From: an uncultured Saprospiraceae bacterium
GTDB taxonomy: Bacteria > Bacteroidota > Bacteroidia > Chitinophagales > Saprospiraceae
Assembly (NCBI GenBank): GCA_943788055.1
Contig: CALSOU010000005.1
Location: forward strand, 186,001-250,000
Direction: 5' to 3'
Length of the DNA: 64,000 nucleotides
Shown: in pieces, positions 18,232 through 28,051 of the stretch
Layout of the letters: each line of letters starts with the position of its first letter
Position numbering within the stretch: position 1 is the first letter of the stretch
Notes under the pieces: generated by a model
What the model was told of the DNA's origin: nothing
Database searches by the model: none
The model's input: the letters and a program-made list of their open reading frames with translations, nothing else
Position numbers and translations under genes: made by a program

Positions 18232-20860
18232 ATGAAATTTTTTTTAGTATTTATCACTTTTCTAAGTGTCTTACAGTTGTACTCACAAACGGAACAAGAT
18301 ATTGTAAAAGAGGCAAACAAGTTAAATATTAGTAGTAGAGATCAGGCAATAAGTGCGCTTTCTAGTAAAGGTATTAGTCTAGCACAGGCAAAAAAAATGG
18401 CGCAGCTTAGAGGTATCGATTTTGATACTTATTTAGATAATTATTTAAAATCAAATACCACTTCAACAAAAGTAAACGACACAGAATTTGCCAGTGATGT
18501 AGTTACGGATTTAGAAGTGGTTGCAACGCCAGAAGTTATCGTAGAAACTCTGAAGCCAGAACCTATTATTGAAAAAGGGTTAAAAAATTATTTCGGGTAT
18601 GATATTTTTGTAAACAATCCTTTTGGTGAAAAAGAGTATTTACTTGGTAATATAGACGAGGGATATATTTTAGCTCCAGGAGACGAGTTAAGAATAACCG
18701 TATTTGGAGATAATAATTTACAGTTGGTTTCTAAAATTGACTTAAATGGAAATATTACTATCCCTAATTTAGGTGTGTTTTTTGCTGCTGGGAATTCTTT
18801 TGCAACACTTAAAAAAAGATTAAAGATATTTCTAGGGAAATATTACAGTGGGTTATTGGCAAAACCATCAAGAACCTTTTTAGATGTGTCCTTAACGCAA
18901 ATCAGACCTGTAAAGGTTTCAGTTTTAGGTAATGTAAATACACCAGGACCACATTTGGTTAATGGAATGGCAACAGTTTTAAATGCCTTGTATGCTTCTG
19001 GAGGTATTAAAACATCTGGATCACTTAGAGTAGTAAAAGTATACAGAAATAATAAGCTTATTAAAACTATTGATTTGTATGATTATATCACAGAAGGAAA
19101 TATAGATGACGACATTAGATTGTCTAACAATGATGTATTATTTGTTGGTCCTAGGATATCTTCAGTCACTCTAAAAGGAAATGTAAAAAAAGCGGCAATT
19201 TTTGAGTTAACCCCGGAAGAAACATTAGAAGATCTATTCAAATATGCTGGAGGACTAAGTGCTACCGCTTCATTGAAAAGTATGAATATCTCTAGAATTA
19301 AACCTTTTAAAGATCGTGAGCAATCTTTAGTATTCGATCGTTTTTTAACGACAGTAGACTTTACAAAATATGATAATGATTCAAACAATAAATTTGTTTT
19401 AACGGATGGAGATGTTGTAAGTGTGGGGAGTGTTCTAGAAAAACAGAAAAACCAAGTAAGTATTGCAGGTAACGTAAATAATCCGGGCACTTATGCTCTA
19501 GATGTTTACACCGATTTAAAAGATTTAATCATTAGTGGTGCAAAAGGTTTAAAACCAAATACTTATTTAGAAAAGATAGATATTAATAAAGAAGATGAAA
19601 AAGGTGTTTTATCCTACCAAACGTACAACTTACAAGAAATCCTTCAAGGAGTTGTTAAGGTGTCTTTAGAAGAAAACGATGCTATCAAAATATATAATTT
19701 AGCAGAGGTGGAAGGTAAAAAAACAGTTTCTATATCTGGTTTTGGGGTTGCTCCGAAAACGATAACTTTGCGAGACAACCTCTCTTTATTCGACATAATT
19801 TTTCAGTCAGTTTCATTAGAAGAGTTAGACTTTCAATCTAGAGTACTTACAAGCAGGGTAGATGTAAAGAGATTCGATGAAAACACAGGCCTTTATGAGG
19901 TAAATACTTTTAATTTAGAAGATTTAACAATTCTTAAGGCTACTTTTTTACAAGCCAAAGATCAAGTGATTTTGTATTCAAAAGCGGTATCTGAAGATCT
20001 TTCAGAAACAATAGAAGTAATCGGGAGTGTACAGAAACCCTGGAGCAAAGCCATTAACTAAAAAAATGTATGTTGAAGATGCTATTCTAGCAGGAGGAGG
20101 TTTCTTAGACAATGCCAATCAAACAGAAGTAATTATCAACCGAAAAGATAGAAATGTAGAAGAGGGTACTTACTCAACCAGAATTAATTATACAGTAGAT
20201 TTGTCTTATTTAAAGGGAATATCAAAAATGCCTTCTAATCCTTATTTGTTACAGAATTATGATGTTATTTCTGTAACGACACCAATACGTGCAGGTATTT
20301 TACCTAGAATTACAGTTACAGGAGAAGTACAAATACCTTCTAGTATTATTTTAGAGTCAGATAGGTTAACTTTAAATGAAGCGCTAGAATTATCTGGAGG
20401 ACTAACTAATAATTCTTATTTACGAAGTTCTTACATACAGAGAGATGGTTTAAAGTTGTATGCAGATTTTGAAGATGAAAATATTTTAATCAAAGATTTA
20501 TTCCAAGATGGCGATAAATTAGTAGTAGGCTCAAAGTTAGAGCCTGTAATTACTTCTGGTGCGGTCAACTTTCCTACAATTTTTAACTGGGAAGAAGTTA
20601 AAAGAGCCAAATACTATATTCGTAAATCTGGAGGTAAAAAAGACCGAATAGCTTTTATGCATGTGACTTATATTAATGGTGAGTCAAAAAAGATACATGC
20701 GTTTAATAATCCAAAAATCTATCCAGGATCTGTCATTACGTTAGAACAAAAACCAGAGAGAGTAAAAGGGGATAATGGTCAGCTAATGGATAAATTTATT
20801 AATGTATTTTCAATACTAACAGGAGCATTAACTACCACTTTATTAGCCACTAGAATTTAA
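18232..20860 (+). CDS. SLBB-domain polysaccharide export protein (Wza-like), one frameshift
   Basis: Signal peptide MKFFLVFITFLSVLQLYSQ, then a polysaccharide-export domain (LAPGDELRITVFGD, about residue 145) and several SLBB repeats (VSVLGNVNTPGPH, VSIAGNVNNPGTY, ITVTGEVQIPSS), ending in a membrane helix with FINVFSILTGALTTT. Together about 875 residues, the normal size for the Bacteroidota type. Frame 1 ends at 20061; the second frame carries on from the run CCC at 20038-20040, where removing one C restores QKPGAKPLTKKMYV. The protein would form the outer-membrane exit of a capsule/exopolysaccharide exporter, working with the Wzz-like protein behind it. Confidence 0.88.
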
Positions 20861-20864
20861 GTAA

Positions 20865-21970
20865 ATGGAAGCGATAAAAAATAATCAGCAGCAAGAAGAT
20901 CAAATAGATATCGTCGCATTGCTTGCTAAGGTATGGGGCAGTAAAAAACTAGTTTTAGGCAGTGTAGTTTTCTTTGGAGTTTTGGGAGTGCTTATTGCAA
21001 TTACTACCCCAAATCAATATACAGCTTCTTCTATGTTTACGCCAAATTATGGAGCTAGCTCATCAGGCTCTAGTGGTTTGAAAGGGTTGGCATCTCTTGC
21101 AGGGGTTAATCTAGGGTCTATGTCTGAAAGTAGTAAAGAAATTTCCCCATTATTGTACGGTAAAATTATAGAAGGTGCTAGCTTTAAAAAAGAACTGTTA
21201 GATAGCCCTCTTAAAAACATACCTGAAATAGATTCTTTAAAAGAGTATTTTAATCAGGAAAGAGCTTCACTTTCGATAGGGGCCACTTTAAAAAAATACA
21301 CCATCGGTCTACCGTCTATAATCTTCGGTTTTTTTAAAGCAGATCAAGAACAATCAAGTGCTGAAATGCTCACTGGAATTGAATCTATTACCGATGAAGA
21401 AGAAGAGCTCTTTGAACAAATTGATGAGGTGTTAAGCATAAATATCAATGATAAGGATGGGTTTATAGAAATAATTTCTAATAGTAAAAATCCACAAGTT
21501 GCTGCACAAGTAGCAAAAAATGCAGAGTTAATTTTACAAGAACAAATTATTGCTATAAAGACCAAATCAAGTTTAGAATTGCAACGGTATTTAGAAACCC
21601 AATACACAGAAAAACGTCTTCTACTGATTAAAGCACAGGACCGTTTGTCTGATTTTAAAGACCGGAATTTGAGTATTGGAACCAATAGATTTTCGAACCA
21701 ACAAACCCGTTTAGAATCCGAATTAAGAACTGCTGGTGTAGTTTTTGATAATGTGGTTACCCAGTTAGAACAAGTAAAACTTCAGGTAGCTAAAGACTTC
21801 CTGTTTTTTCTAATGTAAGACCAGTGGTAGTCCCTTATGAAAAATCAGCTCCTAGAAGAAGTCTAATTTGTGTTATTTGTGTTTTCTTAGGTTTTGTATT
21901 GAGTGTTGGTTTTGTTTTGGCGAAAGAACCGGTAAAAGATATTTTAAAGCAAATACAGACCAAAGTCTAA
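20865..21970 (+). CDS. Wzz/GNVR-type polysaccharide chain-length protein, one frameshift
   Basis: About 368 residues: N-terminal membrane helix (residues 27-49), a periplasmic coiled-coil region with LQRYLETQYTEKRLLLIKAQ (GNVR-type), and a C-terminal membrane helix. The first frame ends at 21818 after VAKDFLFFLM; the next frame reads FSNVRPVVVPYEKSAPRRS followed by the second helix and a stop at 21968-21970. The shift lies near 21797. It lies 4 bp after the SLBB gene. No tyrosine kinase domain is fused, as usual in Wzx/Wzy-type systems of the phylum. Confidence 0.85.
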
Positions 21971-22037
21971 TGCAGTTTTAATAACAAAGAATAAAAATTG
22001 TTTACTTCATTAATATAATAAAAAAAATATAGAAACA

Positions 22038-22303
22038 GTCAAACCATTAGACGATAAAGCCATTTTAGACTCTGTTGCTAAAACGCGGCTTATTGCAATG
22101 GCTGAAGAACATAATTTCTTGGGAGGCTAAGGAGAAAGTGTTGCAAGAGTGTTCGCTCTGAATAACCCAACATCACAAGAATTTGTCGCATCTAATTGCA
22201 CTTTTGGTGAATCTGGAACACCTGCACAGCTAACTATCATCGATAAAGCTTAAAAAGCAATGCTATTATCGACAAGGCCCTAAAAGTAATCTCTAGGAAG
22301 TAG
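22038..22303 (+). pseudogene. C-terminal remnant of transketolase
   Basis: The decayed frames encode TVKPLDDKAILDSVAKT, AEEHNFLGG, then an in-frame TAA at 22128-22130, then GESVARVFALNNPTSQEFVA and FGESGTPAQL, and in a shifted frame NAIIDKALKVISRK with a stop at 22301-22303. These are conserved C-terminal segments of transketolase. Only about 90 of several hundred residues remain. Transketolase makes sedoheptulose 7-phosphate, so its former place just before the SIS isomerase and sugar cyclase hints at heptulose chemistry in this cluster. Confidence 0.8.
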
Positions 22304-22354
22304 ATCTTGTAAAAATAACTATCAAATAAAAACAATAATTTAGAAAGAAATAAT

Positions 22355-22978
22355 ATGGAAGATTATGCTAAAAGTTATATTGACACATTTCACACAGGAA
22401 TTAAGAAAACTGAATACAAAATAAGTGGAGAGAATTCAAATTCAAGCTCATTTTTTCATGAATTGAATGAGAAGACTAAAAAGGTAAAAGAAAACGGAGG
22501 TAGACTCTTTTTCTTTGGAAATGGAGCTAGTGCTTCCTTTTCAAACCATATGGCTTTAGATTGGTCAAAAAATGGAGGAATATTAGCCTTTTGTCTTAGT
22601 GACAGTGCAATGTTAACTGCTTTAGCGAATGATTATGATTTTGAGGGTTGTTTCTTAGAATTTTTAAAGATTAATTCACCAACTTCTAATGATTTAGTTG
22701 TTACAACTAGCTCAAGTGGTAATAGTAAAAACATTGTAAAAGTTCTTAAATATTGTAAACAATATAACATTACTAGTTTTGGTTTAAGTGGTTTAAATGA
22801 AGGGAATAAAACTGAAATATTATCAGATTTTTCACTTTTTGTTCCAATGAAGACTTATGGAATGGTTGAATGTATTCATCAACTTTTTCATCATATTTTT
22901 CTAGATAAATTTATGGGTATTGAAGAATGGAACAAGACAGAATCGCAAAATATGGACGCATCAAACTTTAAATTATGA
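22355..22978 (+). CDS. SIS domain phosphosugar isomerase, GmhA-like
   Basis: A 207-residue single-SIS protein close in size to sedoheptulose-7-phosphate isomerase (GmhA). FFGNGASASFSNHMALDW and VVTTSSSGNSKNIVKVL form the phosphate-binding loops; ECIHQLFHHIFLD corresponds to the helix that carries the catalytic histidine in GmhA. The sequence is divergent (GNGASASF for the usual GNGGSAAD), so the sugar phosphate is uncertain. Its stop overlaps the next start (ATGA, 4 bp), so it is coupled to the oxidoreductase behind it. Confidence 0.85.
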   Translation: MEDYAKSYIDTFHTGIKKTEYKISGENSNSSSFFHELNEKTKKVKENGGRLFFFGNGASASFSNHMALDWSKNGGILAFCLSDSAMLTALANDYDFEGCFLEFLKINSPTSNDLVVTTSSSGNSKNIVKVLKYCKQYNITSFGLSGLNEGNKTEILSDFSLFVPMKTYGMVECIHQLFHHIFLDKFMGIEEWNKTESQNMDASNFKL

Positions 22979-23970
22979 TTAAAATAGGTATAGCAGGGTA
23001 TGGTAAAATAGGACAGTTAAGGGCTAAAATTTTATCGGAAAGAAATGATATTGAAATAGTTGGTATTTATGATGTGAAACAGCCTGAAAATATTGATGCT
23101 CAAATTTTTTATAATTCCTATGATGAATTATTAGATTCTGGTTTAGATGCAGTTTTTATATGTGCTTATAACACTGTTTTAGCTGAATATACAACAAAAG
23201 CTTTAGATAAAGAACTTCATGTTTTTTGTGAAAAGCCTCCTGCTATGAAAGTAGAAGAACTTGACAGTGTTTTTGATGCCTTAGAATCCTCTGGTAAAGT
23301 CTTAAAATATGGTTTTAATCATAGGTATCATTATTCTATTATGGAAGCGAAAAAGATTATTGATTCTGGCGAAATGGGTAAGCTTTTATGGATGAGGGGT
23401 GTTTATGGTAAGGCTGGAAGTATCGATTATGATAAAAACTGGAGAAACTTTAAGAAGTATTCTGGTGGGGGTATTTTAATAGATCAAGGAATCCATATGT
23501 TAGATCTAATGAGGTATTTTTCTACCGAAAAATTTAATAAAATTAATAGTTATATAACAACTGCATATTGGGATATTAAAGTAGAAGATAATGCCTTTGT
23601 ATTAATGCAATCAGATAATAATGTGATTGCAAGCATGCATTCTAGCGCAACGCAATGGAAACATAAATTTTTATTAGAAATGTGTTTTGAAGAGGGATAT
23701 TTGAACCTAGATGGAATACTTTCAGGAACTAGAAGTTATGCTCCAGAAAAACTGATTATTGGGCGTAGAGAGTTTGAAGATATAACATTTGCAATGGGTA
23801 AACCCAAAGAAACGATTATTTCATTTGAAAACGACAATTCTTGGAATTTAGAGATTGAAGAATTTATAAATGCAGTCAATGGCAAGGGAAAAGTCAAACA
23901 AGGAACATTACAAGATGCATTTGAAACTTTATCTTTAGTTCAAAAAGTGTACGAAAATAGTGAAATTTAA
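22975..23970 (+). CDS. Gfo/Idh/MocA family oxidoreductase of the island sugar pathway
   Basis: A 331-residue NAD(P)-dependent dehydrogenase. IGIAGYGKIGQLRAKIL binds the cofactor, FCEKPPAM contains the signature lysine, and GGGILIDQGIHMLDLMRYF carries the catalytic histidine. It belongs to a tight run of sugar genes (4-bp overlap with the SIS gene). Likely to oxidise or reduce a ring hydroxyl or carbonyl of a sugar or cyclitol intermediate. Codon use is as AT-rich as the rest of the island. Confidence 0.9.
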   Translation: MIKIGIAGYGKIGQLRAKILSERNDIEIVGIYDVKQPENIDAQIFYNSYDELLDSGLDAVFICAYNTVLAEYTTKALDKELHVFCEKPPAMKVEELDSVFDALESSGKVLKYGFNHRYHYSIMEAKKIIDSGEMGKLLWMRGVYGKAGSIDYDKNWRNFKKYSGGGILIDQGIHMLDLMRYFSTEKFNKINSYITTAYWDIKVEDNAFVLMQSDNNVIASMHSSATQWKHKFLLEMCFEEGYLNLDGILSGTRSYAPEKLIIGRREFEDITFAMGKPKETIISFENDNSWNLEIEEFINAVNGKGKVKQGTLQDAFETLSLVQKVYENSEI

Positions 23971-24000
23971 TAAGGTTTTAATTTATAAAATATTTGCATC

Positions 24001-24918
24001 ATGAAAATTTTAGCGTCGCCATCATCAATAGGACAAATTAGTCTTAAACCCTTTGAGCTTTTGGAAGCCAGTGGATACGAAGTTGTAAAAAACCCATTTG
24101 GAAGAAAACTAACTATAAAAGAAACGATTACTCTTGGAAAGGATTGTGTTGGAATAGTTGCCGGAGTTGAGACTTTGGATTCAATAGTAATTGACTCTTT
24201 ACCTAATTTAAAATGTATAAGTAGAGTTGGGGTTGGTATGGATAGTGTCGACATTTCGTATGCTGAGAATAAAGGTATTAAAGTTTTAAACACGCCAAAT
24301 GGACCAACAAGAGCAGTTGCCGAATTAACATTAGGCTTAACTCTATCTTTATTAAGGAGAATTCCAAATGCACATTATGACTTGAAAAATAGAACTTGGA
24401 AAAAACAAACAGGTAACTTGTTATTTGAAAAAAAAGTTGGAGTTCTAGGTCTTGGTAGAATTGGTAGAATGGTTGCTGAAATGTTTAGATCTCTTGGAAA
24501 TCCAGTTACAGGATATGATTTATATCCAGATAGGGATTGGGCAGAAAAAAATAATGTTGAAATTCTTAGCTTAGAACAATTACTTAATCAATGTGATATT
24601 ATAACCATTCACATACCTGGTAATTCAGAGGGATCCCCTATTATAAATCAAAAAGAGTTATCTTATTTAAAGGATGGTGCGTTTTTAGTGAACGTTTCAA
24701 GAGGAGGCGTTATAAATGAAGATGCTTTGTATGAAGTGTTAACCAACGAAAAATTATCTGCTGCAGCTCTAGATGTTTTCAGCAATGAACCTTATACTGG
24801 TAAGTTCTGTGATTTAGATAACGTAATTTTAACACCACACATTGGTTCTTATGCTAAAGAAGGTAAATTAAAAATGGAAGTAGATGCTGTTATGAATCTA
24901 ATTAATGCATTAAAGTAA
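24001..24918 (+). CDS. D-isomer-specific 2-hydroxyacid dehydrogenase, phosphoglycerate-dehydrogenase-like
   Basis: A 305-residue dehydrogenase without an ACT regulatory domain. GVLGLGRIGRMVAEMF is the NAD site, VNVSRGGVINEDAL holds the catalytic arginine region, DVFSNEP the catalytic glutamate and TPHIGSYAKEGK the catalytic histidine. Members reduce or oxidise 2-keto acids. Placement among sugar genes suggests action on a ulosonic or hydroxy acid rather than in serine synthesis. The stop codon overlaps the next start by one base (TAATG). Confidence 0.88.
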   Translation: MKILASPSSIGQISLKPFELLEASGYEVVKNPFGRKLTIKETITLGKDCVGIVAGVETLDSIVIDSLPNLKCISRVGVGMDSVDISYAENKGIKVLNTPNGPTRAVAELTLGLTLSLLRRIPNAHYDLKNRTWKKQTGNLLFEKKVGVLGLGRIGRMVAEMFRSLGNPVTGYDLYPDRDWAEKNNVEILSLEQLLNQCDIITIHIPGNSEGSPIINQKELSYLKDGAFLVNVSRGGVINEDALYEVLTNEKLSAAALDVFSNEPYTGKFCDLDNVILTPHIGSYAKEGKLKMEVDAVMNLINALK

Positions 24919-25667
24919 TGGCTGTTGAAATTAATTTAGAAAATAAAACAGCTCTTGTTACTGGGGGCACTAGAGGTATTGGAAAGGCTATAGTAGAGGT
25001 ATTACTGCAGTCTGGAGCTAAGGTTTTCGCTACTGGCACAAATGTAGCACAAATTAAAGAGCTCAATGCTACAAACAAAAACTCACAATTGACATACTTA
25101 CAACTAAACTTAAGTTACCCTGATAAAGTAAAAGATTTTATAGGTAAAACATTAGAATTAACAGTTGTAGATATACTTATTAATAATGCTGGAATAAATA
25201 TAGTTTCAGATGCAGATAAAATTACAGATGAAAGTTTTTTGCAACTTCAAGAAATAAATGTTCATGGCCCTTTTTTATTGGCGCAAGCTTTTGGTCAACA
25301 AATGATAGAGAGGAATTGGGGTAGAATTGTAAATATTTCCTCAATTTGGGGAGTAGTTACTAGGCCAGGAAGGTTATCTTATTCTGCAAGTAAAATGGCG
25401 TTATTGGGTATAAACAAGACGTTAGCAGTTGAGTGGGCTAGAAACAATGTGCTAGTAAACGCTGTAAGCCCTGGGTTTACCTTAACAGAATTAACGAAAA
25501 CAACAAATACAGAAGAAGAATTAAATCTAATTAACAATAAAATACCACAAAATAGACTTGCCTTTCCAGAAGAGATTGCTAAAGGGGTCTTATTTCTTTC
25601 AAGTAACTTGAATTCATATATTGTGGGACAAAACTTAATAATAGATGGAGGATATACAACAATATAA
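24918..25667 (+). CDS. Short-chain dehydrogenase/reductase (SDR)
   Basis: A 249-residue classical SDR. TGGTRGIGKA binds NAD(P), NNAGIN is the structural motif, and Ser in NISSIWG together with YSASK forms the active site; the C-terminal QNLIIDGGYTT is typical. Coupled to the genes on both sides by overlapping codons (1 bp before, 23 bp after). Probably a sugar or cyclitol ketoreductase in the same pathway; the substrate cannot be told. Confidence 0.9.
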   Translation: MAVEINLENKTALVTGGTRGIGKAIVEVLLQSGAKVFATGTNVAQIKELNATNKNSQLTYLQLNLSYPDKVKDFIGKTLELTVVDILINNAGINIVSDADKITDESFLQLQEINVHGPFLLAQAFGQQMIERNWGRIVNISSIWGVVTRPGRLSYSASKMALLGINKTLAVEWARNNVLVNAVSPGFTLTELTKTTNTEEELNLINNKIPQNRLAFPEEIAKGVLFLSSNLNSYIVGQNLIIDGGYTTI

Positions 25668-26733
25668 TTTTATAGTAAAATCTAATATTCACAACTATGA
25701 AGTAAATTTCATAGACAATGTAAAAAAATCACTTGAAATAGAGTTAAAAAAAGGTGACTTTATAATTATTGATAATAAGGTAAAATTTCTTTATCCAGAT
25801 TGGTTTGAAGATGTATTAGTAAATTATAATTACATCGGTATTGATGCAGCTGAATCACAAAAAAGCTATCAAGAAGTAGAGCCAGTTATCAATACTCTTA
25901 TTGAAAGAGGTTTTCGTAAAAACCATAGATTAATAGCAATTGGTGGAGGAATCACTCAAGATGTAACAGCATTTATTGCTTCTATATTATATAGAGGAGT
26001 ACAATGGTATTTTTTTCCTACTACATTACTAGCTCAGGGTGATAGTTGTATCGGTAGTAAGACATCGATAAATTTCGGAAAGTTTAAAAATCAAGTAGGC
26101 GGCTTTTATCCTCCAAATAAAATTTATGTTGACCCAAAATTTCTTAATACACTGCCATTTAGAGAGTTACAGTCAGGTTTAGGTGAAATGGCTCATTATT
26201 TTGTAGTAGCTGGTGAGGAAGATTTTGATAGATATAAAAGAGATTATGAGCAAGCATTAATTGATAAAAATGTATTAAGAGGAGTTATAGCTAGAAGCTT
26301 AGAAATAAAGAAAAGTTACATCGAAATAGATGAGTATGATAAAAATGAAAGACAAGTTTTTAATTATGGACATTCGTTTGGTCATGCAATTGAAAGTTTA
26401 ACAAACTATGGAATTCCACACGGAATAGCTATTTCTTTCGGAATGGATATGTCCAACTTCGTTTCTATGAAGAAAGGTTATATCACTTCTGAATTAAGAC
26501 AGAATTCTCGTGAGTTATTTGAGAAGATCTGGGATGGCTATGCGGATCAAGTAAAAAGATTGGACATTGATACATACTTAGTTGCACTTAGTAAAGATAA
26601 AAAAAATAAAGGAACATTGTTAGGATTGATATTGAACAAGGGATATGGTAAAGTTTTTAAAGATTTTACAGAGAATGACATGATATTTAGATCTTGGATA
26701 GTAGAGTATTTTGCAAATGAATTAAATTATTAG
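25645..26733 (+). CDS. Sugar phosphate cyclase of the 3-dehydroquinate synthase superfamily
   Basis: A 362-residue protein. GGGITQDVTAFIAS (100-113), PTTLLAQGDSCIGSKT (125-140) and FKNQVGGFYPP match the dehydroquinate-synthase fold. The metal ligands are kept: Glu181 in SGLGEM, His243 in NYGHSFGHAIE and His259 in IPHGIA, spaced 16 residues apart as in the true enzyme. Changes in the NAD and substrate loops (QDVTAF for GDLTGF, SCIGSKT for SSVGGKT) and the setting in a glycan cluster argue against a shikimate role. A heptulose- or hexose-phosphate cyclase (valiolone- or inosose-type) is the likely identity, which specific one is unknown. ATG 25645 lies within the SDR gene. Confidence 0.82.
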   Translation: MEDIQQYNFIVKSNIHNYEVNFIDNVKKSLEIELKKGDFIIIDNKVKFLYPDWFEDVLVNYNYIGIDAAESQKSYQEVEPVINTLIERGFRKNHRLIAIGGGITQDVTAFIASILYRGVQWYFFPTTLLAQGDSCIGSKTSINFGKFKNQVGGFYPPNKIYVDPKFLNTLPFRELQSGLGEMAHYFVVAGEEDFDRYKRDYEQALIDKNVLRGVIARSLEIKKSYIEIDEYDKNERQVFNYGHSFGHAIESLTNYGIPHGIAISFGMDMSNFVSMKKGYITSELRQNSRELFEKIWDGYADQVKRLDIDTYLVALSKDKKNKGTLLGLILNKGYGKVFKDFTENDMIFRSWIVEYFANELNY

Positions 26734-26735
26734 TC

Positions 26736-27190
26736 ATGGTAGTAGACACTTTAAAAAATATAGAACAGTACAAAGGACTATCTCCAGATATTTATGCTGG
26801 TTTACAATTTTTAGCTAACGCTAAATCAGAAATAGAGTTAGGAATATATCAAATAAATAAAAATGTGAAAGCAATTGTATCATCTTACACAACTGTAGAT
26901 AAGTTTGAAAGAGGTTATGAATCTCATAAAAATGTCATTGATATACAATATCCTATTATTGGACTTGAACGTGTCAAATGGTCTCCTATTGAGAATATGA
27001 ATGTAAATATTCCATATGATGAATTAAAAGACAGAACATTCTTTAAAGACCCTTCAAAACAAGGTACTCATGTAGATATAGGTAACGGTATTTTTGCGAT
27101 TATGTACCCTGAGGATGGTCATGGTCCAACAACATAAGGTTAATCAAAAAGAGTTGATCAAGAAAAATTACTATTAAAGTATCAATATAA
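26736..27190 (+). CDS. YhcH/YjgK/YiaL family protein (NanQ-type sialate anomerase family), with small indels
   Basis: About 150 residues, a cupin-like fold. ESHKNVIDIQYPIIGLERV and the metal-site end GIFAIMYPEDGHGP are typical. The frame closes early at 27137 as PEDGHGPTT; removing one base near 27124-27126 gives GPQHKVNQKELIKK, and removing one A from the A run near 27165 gives the family ending KKITIKVSI with TAA at 27188-27190. E. coli YhcH (NanQ) speeds the anomer exchange of sialic acid. The restored stop overlaps the start of the cytidylyltransferase (TAATG), so the two would act in sequence. Confidence 0.8.
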
Positions 27191-27820
27191 TGCATAATAT
27201 GAGAGTTACAGCATTGGTTCCAATGAAAGGAAACAGCGAAAGGGTACCTAATAAAAATATAAGACCGCTCAATGGGAAGCCAGTATGCCATTGGATTTTA
27301 GAAGCACTTTCGCGAAGTAAATATGTTGATGAAATTATAATTAATACAGATTCAAATAAGATTAAAGAAATTGTTTCACGTTTTAAATTAGTTAAAGTAA
27401 TTGATAGACCAGATTATTTACTTGGAGATGCGGTTAGTATTCAACCATTGATTGCTCATGATATCAAGTATGCACAAAATGAAATTATTTTCCAGACGCA
27501 TTCAACTAATCCTTTGTTAAAAACAGAGACAATAGATGCTGCCATAGAGGTCTATTTTGAGAATAATAAAGAATATGATGCTCTGTTTTCTGTAACTCCA
27601 TTACAACAAAGATTTTATTTTAAAAAACGGGAAACCTGTAGGACACGATCCTAAAAATTTAATACAAACGCAACTGTTAGAACCTATATATCATGAAAAT
27701 TCATGCATATATATATTTTCAAGAGAAACTAATAGAAAAATACAAAATAGGTTAGGAAATAATCCATTCTTATTTGAAATGGATCATTTGGAAGCTAGCG
27801 ATATTGATGAGTGTGCATGA
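27190..27820 (+). CDS. NeuA-like cytidylyltransferase (CMP-sugar synthetase family), one frameshift
   Basis: N-terminal LVPMKGNSERVPNKNIRPL is the CTP-binding signature of the acylneuraminate cytidylyltransferase family. The first frame ends at 27654; the A run 27622-27627 has one base too many, and without it the frame reads FKNGKPVGHDPKNLIQTQ, then ENSCIYIFSRETN and MDHLEASDID, the conserved C-terminal half. It stops at TGA 27818-27820, near the usual end. Members activate sialic, legionaminic, pseudaminic or Kdo-like acids with CTP. Start is ATG 27190 or 27199. The neighbouring YhcH family gene supports a ulosonic acid substrate. Confidence 0.82.
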
Positions 27821-28014
27821 TTTCCTGTGGGCAGAGTTTTTAATGACTCAAAAAGCGGATTAATAGTTTGTTTGAACGGTCATGAACCGTTGATAAAGTC
27901 TTCTATTTGTTTTAAAAGTAATGATTGGTTAAATGGCGGTTTTTGGCTTAAAATAGTAGTGTTTAAACAAGAGTTTAGTTTGAAAAAAACAAAATAGTTT
28001 GCTGAGATTATAAT
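27821..28014. other. Gap between cytidylyltransferase and polymerase genes
   Basis: The frame of the cytidylyltransferase stays open for another 58 codons beyond TGA 27818-27820, to 27997, but the sequence does not resemble the end of that family. It holds a 6-bp inverted repeat (AACGGT-CATGA-ACCGTT). Nothing else recognisable. Confidence 0.4.
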
Positions 28015-28051
28015 ATGAGAAGTGAACTTTAGGTAGCGATTCTTTTTATTT

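Noticed and set aside
22355-22978. Naming the SIS protein gmhA
   Set aside because: The phosphate loop differs from GmhA and no other heptose genes (hldE, gmhB) are near.
25645-26733. Calling the cyclase aroB of the shikimate pathway
   Set aside because: The loops differ from AroB and the gene is embedded in a glycan operon on a mobile island.
27821-27997. Open stretch of 58 codons after the cytidylyltransferase stop as a separate gene
   Set aside because: It has no start codon, no recognisable family and the composition of chance AT-rich sequence; listed only as a gap.
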